NCBI RefSeq assembly: GCF_011064595.1
Contig: NZ_JAALJI010000012.1
Coordinates: 62,001 to 126,000, forward strand
Source of the DNA: Paludisphaera soli
GTDB lineage: Bacteria > Planctomycetota > Planctomycetia > Isosphaerales > Isosphaeraceae
DNA: 64,000 nucleotides
Direction: 5' to 3'
Part shown: piece by piece, positions 9,169-17,363 of the stretch
How the letters are laid out: every line of letters begins with the position of its first letter
How positions within the stretch are numbered: the first letter of the stretch is position 1
Translations under genes and position numbers: made by a program
Notes under the pieces: generated by a model
Database searches by the model: none
Seen by the model: only the letters and a program-made list of their open reading frames with translations
What the model was told of the DNA's origin: nothing

Positions 9169-10248
9169 ATGCCCGAGCTTCGGAAGGACCCGATCGTCGG
9201 CCGCTGGGTGATCATCGCTCACGAGCGGGCCCGCCGCCCCCACGACTTCAAGGCGGCCCCCGCGCCGATCGCCGGCGCGCAGACGTGCCCGTTCTGCGAA
9301 GGCCGCGAGGAGATGACCCCGCCCGAGATCCTCGCCTACCGCGACTTCGGCAGCCGCCCCAACGGCCCCGGCTGGCGGGTCCGCGTCGTCCCGAATCGGT
9401 TCCCGGCGCTCAAGATCGAGGGCGAGCTGGACAAGCGCGGCGACGGCATCTACGACCGCATGGCCGGCGTCGGCGCGCACGAGGTCATCATCGAGAGTCC
9501 GGACCACCACCTCACCATGGCGTCGCTCCCCGAGGCCAACATCCGCGACGTCCTCTGGGTCTACCGCGACCGCCTGGTCGACCTGAAGCGCGACCGTCGG
9601 CTGGTCCACGGCATGCTCTTCAAGAACGTCGGCGAGGGGGGCGGCGCCAGCCTGGAGCACACCCACAGCCAGCTCATCGTCACGCCGATCGTGCCGATCT
9701 CGGTCTGGGAGGAGATGACCGGCTCGCTGGAGTTCTACAACTACCGGGGCCGCTGCATCTACTGCGACATGGTGCAGCAGGAGACGGCCGTCGAGAAGCG
9801 TGTCGTGCTCGACACCCCCCACTTCACCGCCTTCTGCCCCTACGCCAGCCGCTTCCCCTTCGAGACCTGGATCGTCCCCAAGACTCACGAGAGCCACTTC
9901 GAGAACATCCCCAAGCCGGCCGTCGACGACCTGGCCCACGTCCTGCACCAGGTCCTGGGCAAGCTGGAGCTGGCGCTCGACTCGCCGTCGTACAACTACA
10001 TCGTTCATACCGCCCCCTTTGACCATTCCGGGCTGCCGCACTATCATTGGCATATCGAAGTGATCCCCCGATTGACCAAGGTCGCGGGTTTCGAGTGGGG
10101 CTCGGGGTTCTACATCAACCCCGTCCCGCCCGAGCACGCGGCGGCCTTCCTGCGCGAGGTGGAGGTCGCGACGCCCCAGCCGGGCGCCGCGGCGCGGGAA
10201 CGGGTCTCGGGGGCTCGGCCTCAACCGCACGCGTCCAAGGTCCCCTGA
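9169..10248 (+). CDS. galT: GalT-family nucleotidyltransferase/phosphorylase in the glycogen cluster
   Basis: The 359-residue protein has the HIT-like GalT fold in two halves. It begins [17 protein letters not shown], has zinc-type CPFCEG, and carries the active-site histidine motif as LEHTHSQL in place of the classical HPHGQ. A second cysteine pair occurs in CIYCDM, and the second half has the HYHWHIEV motif. Canonical GalT exchanges UMP between UDP-glucose and galactose-1-phosphate. Here no galactokinase, epimerase or mutarotase is near; the neighbours are glycogen synthase and two GH57 enzymes. ADP-glucose phosphorylase is a documented member of the same superfamily, so an NDP-glucose:glucose-1-phosphate role in glycogen turnover is a reasonable inference. 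The gene symbol denotes family only. Confidence 0.8.
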   Translation: MPELRKDPIVGRWVIIAHERARRPHDFKAAPAPIAGAQTCPFCEGREEMTPPEILAYRDFGSRPNGPGWRVRVVPNRFPALKIEGELDKRGDGIYDRMAGVGAHEVIIESPDHHLTMASLPEANIRDVLWVYRDRLVDLKRDRRLVHGMLFKNVGEGGGASLEHTHSQLIVTPIVPISVWEEMTGSLEFYNYRGRCIYCDMVQQETAVEKRVVLDTPHFTAFCPYASRFPFETWIVPKTHESHFENIPKPAVDDLAHVLHQVLGKLELALDSPSYNYIVHTAPFDHSGLPHYHWHIEVIPRLTKVAGFEWGSGFYINPVPPEHAAAFLREVEVATPQPGAAARERVSGARPQPHASKVP

Positions 10249-10466
10249 CCGACGGGGGATCGACGCCGATCCGTGGCCCCTCCGGGACGCGCGATGGACC
10301 CCTCAGCCGGCCGTGTCGCCCTGCCCCCCCGGCGAATCCTCGGGCCCCCCTCCGGCCTCCAGGCCCCGCGCGTCGCAGCCCCCGCGACCGCCACAGCTTC
10401 ACGCCCCTCGGCGATCCGGCCCCGGCCGGCGGCGTCGGGGGGTTCCGTCTTCCACGAGGCCGCCCC

Positions 10467-12656
10467 ATGTCGAACCTGCGCCTGATCCTCGCGCTGCACA
10501 ACCACCAGCCCGTGGGGAACTTCGAAGACGTCTTCGAGACCGCCTATCGCGACAGCTACCTGCCGTTTCTGGAGGTGCTGGAACGCTACCCCGAGATCGC
10601 CTTCGCGCTGCACACCTCGGGGCCGCTGCTGGAGTGGCTCGTCGATCAGAAGCCCGACTACGTGGCCCGGGTGCGCGCCCTGGTCGAGGCCGGCCGCGTC
10701 GAGATCCTCGGCGGCGGCTACTTCGAGCCGATCATGACGATGATCCCGCACGCCGACCGGGTCGGACAGATCCGATCGTTTGCGGCCTACCTCGACGACG
10801 TGTTCGGCGCGAAGGTCCGGGGGATGTGGACGCCGGAGCGGGTCTGGGAGCAGCACCTGGTCTCGGCCTTCGCCGAGGCCGGCGTCGAGTACACGGTCCT
10901 CGACGACTTCCACTTCGAACGCGCCGGCGTCTCGGGCGACGACCTGTTCGGCTACTACCTGACCGAGGACGAGGGGCGGCTGCTGAAGGTCTTCCCCGGC
11001 TCCGAGACCCTCCGCTACACGATCCCGTTCCAGGAGCCGCACGCGACCTACGAGTTCCTCCGGAACCTGGCCGCGCGCCGCCCCGGGGCCACGGTCGTGT
11101 TCGCCGACGACGGCGAGAAGTTCGGCTCGTGGCCCGAGACCCATGACCACGTCTACAAGCGCGGATGGCTGAAGCGGTTCTGCGACATGCTCGTCGGCAA
11201 CCGCGACTGGCTCGCCTCCACCACCTTCGGCCGGACGGTCGACGCGACGCTCCCCCTGGGCAAGCTCTACATCGCCGACGGCTCCTACCGCGAGATGACC
11301 GAGTGGGCCCTCCCGCCGGCCCGCCACCAGGCCTACGAGCAGGCGGCGAAGTCGGTCCGCCAGCACGACCGCTCGGCCGAGATCAGGCCCTTCTTCCGCG
11401 CCGGCGGCTTCTGGCGGAACTTCAAGGCCCGCTACCCCGAGAGCGACGAGATGTACACGCGGATGCTCTGGCTCTCGCGGCGGCTCGCCGACCTCTCCGC
11501 CCGGCCCGACGTCGACCCCGACTACCTGGAGGCCGCCCGTCGCGAGCTGTACCGCGGCCAGTGCAACTGCCCGTACTGGCACGGCGCGTTCGGCGGGCTC
11601 TACCTCCCCCACCTCCGCGGCGCGATCTACCAGGCGCTCATCGCCTGCCACGACGCCCTCGACGAGGCCGAGGGGAAGGTCGGGCCGCGGGCCGCGCTGG
11701 AGGTCGCCGACTTCAACCTCGACGCCCGCCAGGAGGTCCGGATCGAGAACGACCGCCTCGTGGCCTTCGTCCGCCCGGCCCTGGGAGGGCACCTCTACGA
11801 GTTGGACGTGCGCAAGGCGGGCGTCAACGTCCTCGCCACGCTCGACCGCCGGCCCGAGGCGTACCACCAGACGATCCGCGACGTCATTCGCGCCCGAGGC
11901 TCGGCCGAGCAAGGCGCGACCCACGACGGCGACGGCCACGTGGTCCTGAAGCAGGACAACCTCGACGACAGGATCGTCTACGACGACCACCCGCGCAAGG
12001 CGCTCGTCGACCACTTCTACCCGCTCGACGCGACCCTCGACGACCTGATCGCCTGCCGGAGCATCGAGCGCGGCGACTTCGCCACGGGGGCCTACCTCGC
12101 CCGGATCCGCCGAGAGGGGGACCGCGTGGGCGTGGTGATGGAGCGGCCCGGCCTGGCCGACGGCCGGCCGGTGAAGGTCCGCAAGTCGATCGAGACGGTC
12201 GCCGGCTCGCCGGCGCTGGAGATCCGGTACGAGATCGAGGACCTGCCCCCCGACGCCTGCCTGCACTTCGCGGTCGAGATCAACCTCGCGGGGATGGCCG
12301 GCCACGCCGACGACCGCTACTACTCGGCCCCCTCGGGCGAACGCCTGGGGATGCTCGACGCCCGCATCGACCGCCCCCACATGGAAGGCCTGAGTCTCAC
12401 CGACGAGTGGCTCGACCTGGCCGCCGAGATCTCCTGGACCAAACCCTGCGGCGTCTGGTGCTTCCCGATCGAGACCGTCAGCCAGAGCGAGGGGGGCTTC
12501 GAGGGGGTCTACCAGTCCTCGGCCGTGATCCCGCACTGGCACGTCGTCGGCGACGAGGCGGGCCGCTGGGAGGTCCTCATCCGCATGGCCTTCGACTCGC
12601 GGAAGCCCGCGGCCGAACCCGCCGCGAGGCACCGGGCCAGCCTGGCCGGGGTCTGA
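10467..12656 (+). CDS. GH57 4-alpha-glucanotransferase/alpha-amylase
   Basis: This 729-residue protein belongs to a GH57 subfamily different from the upstream paralogue. It has LHNHQPVGNF (region 1), GMWTPERVWEQHL with the nucleophile Glu, and VVFADDGEKFGSWP with the acid/base Asp, as in Thermococcus-type 4-alpha-glucanotransferases. The barrel (1-330) is followed by DUF1925-like helices and a large beta-sandwich DUF1926-like C-terminal domain (about 420-720). The ATG at 10467 begins exactly at the conserved strand MSNLRLILALHNHQP; the open frame farther upstream has no family similarity. It probably disproportionates maltodextrins released from glycogen. It is separated by 218 bases from the GalT-like gene. 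Confidence 0.87.
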   Translation: MSNLRLILALHNHQPVGNFEDVFETAYRDSYLPFLEVLERYPEIAFALHTSGPLLEWLVDQKPDYVARVRALVEAGRVEILGGGYFEPIMTMIPHADRVGQIRSFAAYLDDVFGAKVRGMWTPERVWEQHLVSAFAEAGVEYTVLDDFHFERAGVSGDDLFGYYLTEDEGRLLKVFPGSETLRYTIPFQEPHATYEFLRNLAARRPGATVVFADDGEKFGSWPETHDHVYKRGWLKRFCDMLVGNRDWLASTTFGRTVDATLPLGKLYIADGSYREMTEWALPPARHQAYEQAAKSVRQHDRSAEIRPFFRAGGFWRNFKARYPESDEMYTRMLWLSRRLADLSARPDVDPDYLEAARRELYRGQCNCPYWHGAFGGLYLPHLRGAIYQALIACHDALDEAEGKVGPRAALEVADFNLDARQEVRIENDRLVAFVRPALGGHLYELDVRKAGVNVLATLDRRPEAYHQTIRDVIRARGSAEQGATHDGDGHVVLKQDNLDDRIVYDDHPRKALVDHFYPLDATLDDLIACRSIERGDFATGAYLARIRREGDRVGVVMERPGLADGRPVKVRKSIETVAGSPALEIRYEIEDLPPDACLHFAVEINLAGMAGHADDRYYSAPSGERLGMLDARIDRPHMEGLSLTDEWLDLAAEISWTKPCGVWCFPIETVSQSEGGFEGVYQSSAVIPHWHVVGDEAGRWEVLIRMAFDSRKPAAEPAARHRASLAGV

Positions 12657-12688
12657 ACTCGAGCGGGCCCGACGATCAGGAGCGTCGC

Positions 12689-13624
12689 ATGTTCTGGCCG
12701 TTCCGGCGGCGACCGAAGCCCGAGCCGCCCGGACGCCCGGCGATCGACGCCGCGGCCATCGTCCGCCGCGCGCGTCGGCTGCGGTTCCGGGTCCGGCCCC
12801 AGGCCGTGCTCCAGCTCGCCGGCGCCTACCACGGCGCGAGGCCCGGCGAGGGCCTGACCTTCGCCGAGCTGCACGCCTACGAGCCCGGCGACGACGTCCG
12901 GCACCTGGACTGGAACGTCACCGCCCGCCAGGGCCGGCCGTTCGTCCGCCGCTACGTCGAGGAACGGTCGTTCGTCCTCTGGCTGGTGGTCGACGCCTCG
13001 GCCAGCATGCGGTTCGGCCGCGAAGGCCGGACCAAGGCCGACCGCGCCGCGCAGGCGGCGGCCCTGCTGGCGACCGTCGCGGTCCACAACGGCGACCGCG
13101 TCGGCCTGCTGATCGTCAGCGACCGCGTCGAGCTGGAGATCCCGGCCGGCGGCGGCGTCCGCCACCTCTCCCGGATCGTGCGGGCGCTCGTGGCGACCCC
13201 CACGACCTCGCGCGAGACGCAGCTCCAGGCCGCCCTCCCCCGCCTTCGCCGAACCTCGCGGCGGGCGATGCTCGTGGTCCTCGGCGACTTCCAGCCCGAG
13301 GAGCCGCTGGGCGTCTGGCGGCAGGCCAGCCGGCGGCACGACGTGGTGGCCCTGCGCCTGGTCGACCCCCTGGAAGAGACCTTGCCGGACGTCGGCCTCC
13401 TCGCCGTCCGCGACGCCGAGGGGGAAGGCCGGATGCTCGTCGACAGCCACCGACCTCGCCGACGCGCCGCCTACGCCCGCCGCGCCGAGGAGCGTCGGCG
13501 GGCGTTCGTCCGCTGGTGCACGGCCGCCGCCGTCGACGGCCACGACCTGTCGACCGAGACCGATCCGCTCCAGACCCTGATGCAAGTCTTCGAACGTCGG
13601 GCCGCGCGTCGGGGCAAGCCGTGA
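12689..13624 (+). CDS. DUF58 domain protein with a VWA-like metal site
   Basis: The 311-residue protein has the DUF58 signature (EGLTFAELHAYEPGDDVRHLDW about residues 54-75) followed by a VWA-like core with the MIDAS motif DASAS in VVDASASMRFG. DUF58 proteins normally occur in MoxR-AAA/DUF58/VWA operons thought to chaperone or assemble envelope and metal-dependent proteins. Here no MoxR ATPase or VWA partner is adjacent; only the small membrane protein overlapping its stop follows. AGGAGC precedes the ATG. It starts 32 bases after the GH57 gene on the same strand, so it may be read through from the glycogen cluster. Confidence 0.85.
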   Translation: MFWPFRRRPKPEPPGRPAIDAAAIVRRARRLRFRVRPQAVLQLAGAYHGARPGEGLTFAELHAYEPGDDVRHLDWNVTARQGRPFVRRYVEERSFVLWLVVDASASMRFGREGRTKADRAAQAAALLATVAVHNGDRVGLLIVSDRVELEIPAGGGVRHLSRIVRALVATPTTSRETQLQAALPRLRRTSRRAMLVVLGDFQPEEPLGVWRQASRRHDVVALRLVDPLEETLPDVGLLAVRDAEGEGRMLVDSHRPRRRAAYARRAEERRRAFVRWCTAAAVDGHDLSTETDPLQTLMQVFERRAARRGKP

Positions 13625-14145
13625 GCCTCGCCGTCGAGGCCGGCCGGCCCGAGGCGCTGGTGCCGCCCCGCCCCAACCTCGGGCCCGAGCCCTGGCGGGA
13701 CGACTCGCCCGCGGCGTCCTGGCCGGCCTGGATCGCCCTGGCGTTGCTGGCGGCCTGCGTCGCGGCCTGGATCGCCCGAAAGCGACGGCCGGGCGGGGCC
13801 GCCGCGCCGGGCTTATCCGCCGAGTCCGATGATTCGCCCGAGACGCGGCTCGTGGCCCTTGGCGTCTTCGTTCGCAAGGTGATGGCCGCTCGACTGGGCC
13901 CTGCCCTCCGGGCGCGGACGACCGAGGAGATCGCCGCCGACCCTCGGCTGGCCGAGCGGCTGGACGCCGAGGATTTGGGCCGACTCGTGGCGATCCTCGG
14001 CGCGGGGGATCGTGTGAAGTTCGGCCGCGGGGGCGTGGCCGAGGACCTGCTCGAATGCCTGCCCGAATGGACCGCCTGGTCGGCCTCGCTCGACGCCAGG
14101 CTGGCGGCGAGGCGCGAGGAGGCGATTCAGAAACCGTCGCCGTGA
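13621..14145 (+). CDS. Single-span membrane protein coupled to the DUF58 gene
   Basis: This 174-residue protein starts with GTG whose last two bases begin the TGA of the DUF58 gene (GTGA overlap), a sign of translational coupling. It has a short N-terminal segment, one hydrophobic span (about 34-51) followed by basic residues, and a soluble alpha-helical C-terminal domain (about 75-174). In MoxR/DUF58 operons the next gene commonly encodes a DUF4381-type single-span protein; position and topology fit that role, but I do not see a diagnostic motif. Its 3' end overlaps the convergent gene on the other strand by 19 bases. Confidence 0.65.
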   Translation: MSLAVEAGRPEALVPPRPNLGPEPWRDDSPAASWPAWIALALLAACVAAWIARKRRPGGAAAPGLSAESDDSPETRLVALGVFVRKVMAARLGPALRARTTEEIAADPRLAERLDAEDLGRLVAILGAGDRVKFGRGGVAEDLLECLPEWTAWSASLDARLAARREEAIQKPSP

Positions 14146-15167
14146 ACCTCGTCCCGGCCGAACCGGACCGCGACGTCCGCCCGCGCGTCCCGGCCCGCGT
14201 CGGCGCGCAGCCGGAACCGCCAGGTCGTCGTCGAGCCCAGGCGCGAGCGGGGCGCCGGCTCGCTCACGAGGACGACGTCCTCCACGGCCCCCGGCTCGAT
14301 CGTCGGGAACTGCTGCTCGTCGATCGTCCACTCGCTCCCCGAGTCGAACGCGAGGAGGCCCAGGCGCGGGCCCGGCGGGGATTCGATCGCGAAGGCCTCG
14401 CCATCGGTCAGGTCGCCGGCCTCCAGGGGCCGCACGGCCTCGTCGGGCGAGAGGTTCTTGAGCCGGAGCGTCAGCACGAGGCAGCCGTCGTGATCGCGCA
14501 CCAGGCGCTCCTCGCCCAGGTCGCGCGAAATCCGCACGCTCTTGTGCAGGATCACCAGCGGGGTGACCTCCAGGTCGTCGACCACGATCGACTTGCCGAG
14601 CGTCGTCGTCCGCGAGGCCGGCACGTCGGCGAGGGGCGCGGCGGACGGGGCGGGCGCGGGCTCGACGGCCCGCCGACGGGTCGCGGAGACGTCGCGGGAG
14701 GCTGGGGCCGGGGCGGGCTCCCTCGGGATCGTCCGGCCGCTCCAGAGGACCCAGACCAGGGCCATCGTGACGGCGCTGGCGTAACTCCTGAGCAGGACGC
14801 TCGACCAGGAATACGGGGCCGCCTCGCTGCGCGTCAGCGGGGCGTCCGGCGCGAGCGAGGAGGCCGGCGAGGACGTCTCGACGCCGATGTCCAGGCGGTC
14901 GGTCCGACCGACCCGCGACTCCCTCGCCGCCTGCTCGGCCGCGATCCGCTGGAGGTCCCAGGAGCTGGACCCTCCGAGCATGGGGTCGGGATCGGGCTCG
15001 GCGATCGCCGACGAGAGGATCACGCTGATCTCGTCGCTCGCGCCCGAGTGGGGCTCGCCGGCCGGCTTGCGGGGAGTCCGAGAAGACCTGGGCCCGGGCG
15101 GAGCGTCGGGGTCGTCGGAGCGCGTCCGGGGTTCATCGGCGGACGAGGAGGGCGGGCGGGGATTCAT
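14127..15167 (-). CDS. Membrane protein with disordered N-terminus and a beta-rich C-terminal domain
   Basis: I do not recognise a family. The 346-residue protein has a Pro/Ser/Arg-rich, probably disordered cytoplasmic part (1-118), one transmembrane segment (about 124-143), a Pro/Ala linker, and a C-terminal domain (about 190-346) with alternating hydrophobic strands such as LVLTLRLKNLS and VEDVVLVSE. This is reminiscent of DUF4352-like or immunoglobulin-like extracytoplasmic domains. Codon bias fits a real gene. It is convergent and overlapping with the DUF58 partner. It starts 39 bases downstream of the SAM hydroxide adenosyltransferase gene on the same strand, so the two could share a transcript. 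Confidence 0.65.
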   Translation of the reverse strand: MNPRPPSSSADEPRTRSDDPDAPPGPRSSRTPRKPAGEPHSGASDEISVILSSAIAEPDPDPMLGGSSSWDLQRIAAEQAARESRVGRTDRLDIGVETSSPASSLAPDAPLTRSEAAPYSWSSVLLRSYASAVTMALVWVLWSGRTIPREPAPAPASRDVSATRRRAVEPAPAPSAAPLADVPASRTTTLGKSIVVDDLEVTPLVILHKSVRISRDLGEERLVRDHDGCLVLTLRLKNLSPDEAVRPLEAGDLTDGEAFAIESPPGPRLGLLAFDSGSEWTIDEQQFPTIEPGAVEDVVLVSEPAPRSRLGSTTTWRFRLRADAGRDARADVAVRFGRDEVHGDGF

Positions 15168-15206
15168 CTTGGAGGTCCCGGAAGTCGGATCGGGATCGTC
15201 GGAACG

Positions 15207-15998
15207 TCAGTGCTTCGGCCGCAGCCAGACGGTGGCGCCCGGACCGGCCGAGAGCAGCCGGCCCGCGTCGCCGTTGACGACGGCCACTTCCACCCAGCCC
15301 CCGCTGCCGAGCAAGGCAATCAGCGAGCCCGGGGCGCTGTCGGCGTAGGTCCGCTCGACCCCCTCGATCCGGTGGCCGCCGATCTCGACGGCCCAGGCGC
15401 CCGGCTCGCGGCCCGCGAGCTGGTCCTCCTTGATGTTCGTGATCAGGTTGCCGAACGCGTCCTTGAAGATCACCTCGCCGATGCAGCCGCTCTCGGCCGA
15501 CGTGGGCTCGAAGTTGCGGATCGCCACGTACTTCGTCGTCGCCGGGCCGAGATCCGCCGGGGGGCCCCCCTTCAAGAGGTGCGCGGCGGCCGGGGCCAGC
15601 ACGTCCCGGCCGTGGAACGTGGGCGAGATCTCGCGTCGGGCGAGGCTCCGGTTGGTGATCTCCCAGACGCCCTCGACCTCGTGCGTCCGGGCCACCCCGG
15701 TGATCAGGCCGTTGTCCGGCAGGACGAACCACTGGCCCGAGGCCCGGACCGCCAGGAGCCGACGCCTGGTCCCCACGCCGGGGTCGACGACGGCCAGGTG
15801 GATCGTCTCGGGCGGGAAGGCGTCGACGATCCCCGTGAGGACGAACGCCCCTTCGAGCACGTTCTGGGGGGCGATCGAGTGGCAGACGTCGACCATCGTC
15901 ACGCCCGGCGCGAGCCCGAGCAGGATCCCCTTCATCGCCGCGACGTACGGCCCCTCCAGCCCGAAGTCGGTGGTGAGGGTGACGATTCCCGGTTTCAT
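15207..15998 (-). CDS. S-adenosyl-L-methionine hydroxide adenosyltransferase (DUF62/SalL superfamily)
   Basis: Members hydrolyse SAM to adenosine and methionine using an activated water; the chlorinase and fluorinase relatives use halide. The 263-residue length is typical. The Asp-Arg-His triad of the hydrolase type is visible: Asp72 in VVDPGVGT, Arg79 seven residues later, and His129 in FHGRD. The N-terminal ITLTTDFG-like strand and the C-terminal FGNLITN motif (about 201-207) are also family marks. The long loop typical of fluorinases is not apparent. The ATG has GGAGGT immediately upstream. Biological role in most bacteria is unsettled. Confidence 0.9.
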   Translation of the reverse strand: MKPGIVTLTTDFGLEGPYVAAMKGILLGLAPGVTMVDVCHSIAPQNVLEGAFVLTGIVDAFPPETIHLAVVDPGVGTRRRLLAVRASGQWFVLPDNGLITGVARTHEVEGVWEITNRSLARREISPTFHGRDVLAPAAAHLLKGGPPADLGPATTKYVAIRNFEPTSAESGCIGEVIFKDAFGNLITNIKEDQLAGREPGAWAVEIGGHRIEGVERTYADSAPGSLIALLGSGGWVEVAVVNGDAGRLLSAGPGATVWLRPKH

Positions 15999-16056
15999 GC
16001 GACCTCCGCTGGTCTCCCGCCCCCCGATCCGACGCGGCCCGGCCCACGGGGGCCGT

Positions 16057-16443
16057 TCAACCGCGGCCGGCCTCGTGCGTCGCCGTGATCTTCGAGGTCA
16101 TGCCGCCCCGCGGGTTGAAATGGCCGACGACCGTCATGCGCCGGGGCCGGCAGGCCGCGACCAGGTCGTCGAGGATCGTGTTGATCGAATGCTCGTAGAA
16201 GATGCCCTTGTTGCGGTAGTCGTTCAGGTAGAACTTGAGGCTCTTCAGCTCCAGGCAGGTCTCGGCCGGGACGTAGGTGACGACGATCGTGCCGAAGTCG
16301 GGCTGGCCGGTCTTGGGGCAGACGGCCGTGAACTCGGGGAAGCTGATCTCGATCTCATACTCGCGATCCGGGAACTGGTTGGGGAACGTCTCCACCGCGC
16401 CTGCCATGTCGATCGGGACCTCCGTGGGGTGCGTCCGGCTCAT
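16057..16443 (-). CDS. queF: NADPH-dependent 7-cyano-7-deazaguanine reductase QueF
   Basis: QueF reduces preQ0 to preQ1 in queuosine biosynthesis. The 128-residue form is the short, unimodular type. Visible marks are the catalytic Cys in FTAVCPKTGQPDFG, the QueF motif ELKSLKFYLNDYRN and the conserved NKGIFYEHSIN segment with catalytic His. The ATG at 16443 gives the expected short N-terminus; the frame extends 26 codons upstream without similarity. No other queuosine gene is in the window. It is followed downstream by the SAM hydrolase, 58 bases away on the same strand. Confidence 0.93.
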   Translation of the reverse strand: MSRTHPTEVPIDMAGAVETFPNQFPDREYEIEISFPEFTAVCPKTGQPDFGTIVVTYVPAETCLELKSLKFYLNDYRNKGIFYEHSINTILDDLVAACRPRRMTVVGHFNPRGGMTSKITATHEAGRG

Positions 16444-16849
16444 ACACGCGGGACCCGGCCACTTCGATCGGGCCCGCCGCTCCCATTGTAGGCCGCGCCG
16501 GCGGCGATTCGTAGCCGGCACCGGGCCCGAGGCCGGCGGCGGGCGGGGATTTTCGCGCGGCGGCCGTCCGGCCCCGCATGGTATGATCGGCCCGGCGCGA
16601 CCGCCTTCGCTCGCGGACTTCCGCCCCCTCGGACGAGGCGTCGCCGGACGTCGAGGCTTTTCATTGGTGGACCCTTGATTCCTCGTCGCTTTTTGCTAAA
16701 TGTGTTGGTATCGCAGGTTTCTGGCCTCTCGGGCTCGTTTGCGCCTTTCGCGCCGGCTCGGGGAGGCTTCGCGTGCGGGACCGGCCCGATCGCTTCCCAG
16801 TAACCCCGAATGCTTTGGTGCGGTTCCCGTCCCCGACAGGAGTTCCCCG
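16444..16849. promoter_or_regulatory. Divergent intergenic region between queF and the STAS gene
   Basis: These 406 bases hold no supportable gene. A candidate rightward promoter is TTGATT (16675-16680) and TAAATG (16697-16702) with a 16-base spacer, the only notably AT-rich patch in the interval. The queF-proximal half is highly GC-rich with no clear signal. Confidence 0.35.
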
Positions 16850-17209
16850 ATGTCGCAAGGCCCTCGCCGTCTCCTCCGCCTGGAAACCGTCGATGGAGTG
16901 ACCGTCGTCAGCTTCGTCGACACCAAGATCGTGACCGAAGAGCAGATCCAGGAAGTGGGCGAACAGCTTTACAGCCTGGTCGAGGACGAAGGCCACAAGA
17001 GCCTGCTGCTGAACTTCGGCAACGTCCAGTATCTCTCCAGCGCTGCGCTCGGCAAGCTGATCAACCTGAAGAAGAAGGTCTCGGCGGTCAAGGGGAAGCT
17101 CAAGCTCTGCTGCATCCACCCCGATCTCCTCGAAGTCTTCCGGATCACCCGCCTCGACCAGGTCTTCGAGATCTACCCGGAAGAGCAGACGGCCCTCGAC
17201 AAGTTCTGA
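16850..17209 (+). CDS. STAS-domain anti-anti-sigma factor-like protein
   Basis: The 119-residue protein is a single STAS domain. Residues 15-115 show the VTVVSF strand, a LLLNFGNVQYLSSAALGKLI segment with candidate phosphoacceptor Ser63/Ser64, and the C-terminal CCIHPDLLEVFRITRLDQVFEIY strand-helix pair. STAS proteins bind anti-sigma kinases in partner-switching cascades; phosphorylation of the Ser reverses binding. No kinase or phosphatase gene is adjacent, so the partner is unknown. The ATG is preceded by ACAGGAG (16836-16842) at good spacing, which decides this start over upstream alternatives. mutS follows after 154 bases. Confidence 0.88.
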   Translation: MSQGPRRLLRLETVDGVTVVSFVDTKIVTEEQIQEVGEQLYSLVEDEGHKSLLLNFGNVQYLSSAALGKLINLKKKVSAVKGKLKLCCIHPDLLEVFRITRLDQVFEIYPEEQTALDKF

Positions 17210-17256
17210 TCCCGACCCGATCCGGGCTCACGGGCCCTCCCGCGTTCGCGTCCGAC

Positions 17257-17280
17257 GACCCCCGCGCTGGGACGGGGGTC
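17257..17280 (+). terminator. GC hairpin downstream of the STAS gene
   Basis: A perfect 8-base stem (17257-17264 with 17273-17280) encloses an 8-base loop between the STAS gene and mutS. It lacks a following T tract, so it may slow or end transcription only with help; the terminator assignment is weak. Confidence 0.35.
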
Positions 17281-17363
17281 GGCCGCCCGACCGGGGGATC
17301 TTCGGCGTGGCGGTCTCGCACCCTCTGGGGGACGCGGACCGCTTTTTCATTGGCGGAGCGCGG

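Noticed and set aside
14055-16088. Long opposite-strand frames (for example 14055-16088 and many Arg/Pro-rich frames across the window)
   Set aside because: They mirror real genes on the other strand; in DNA of this GC content such frames are open by chance and have no domain similarity.
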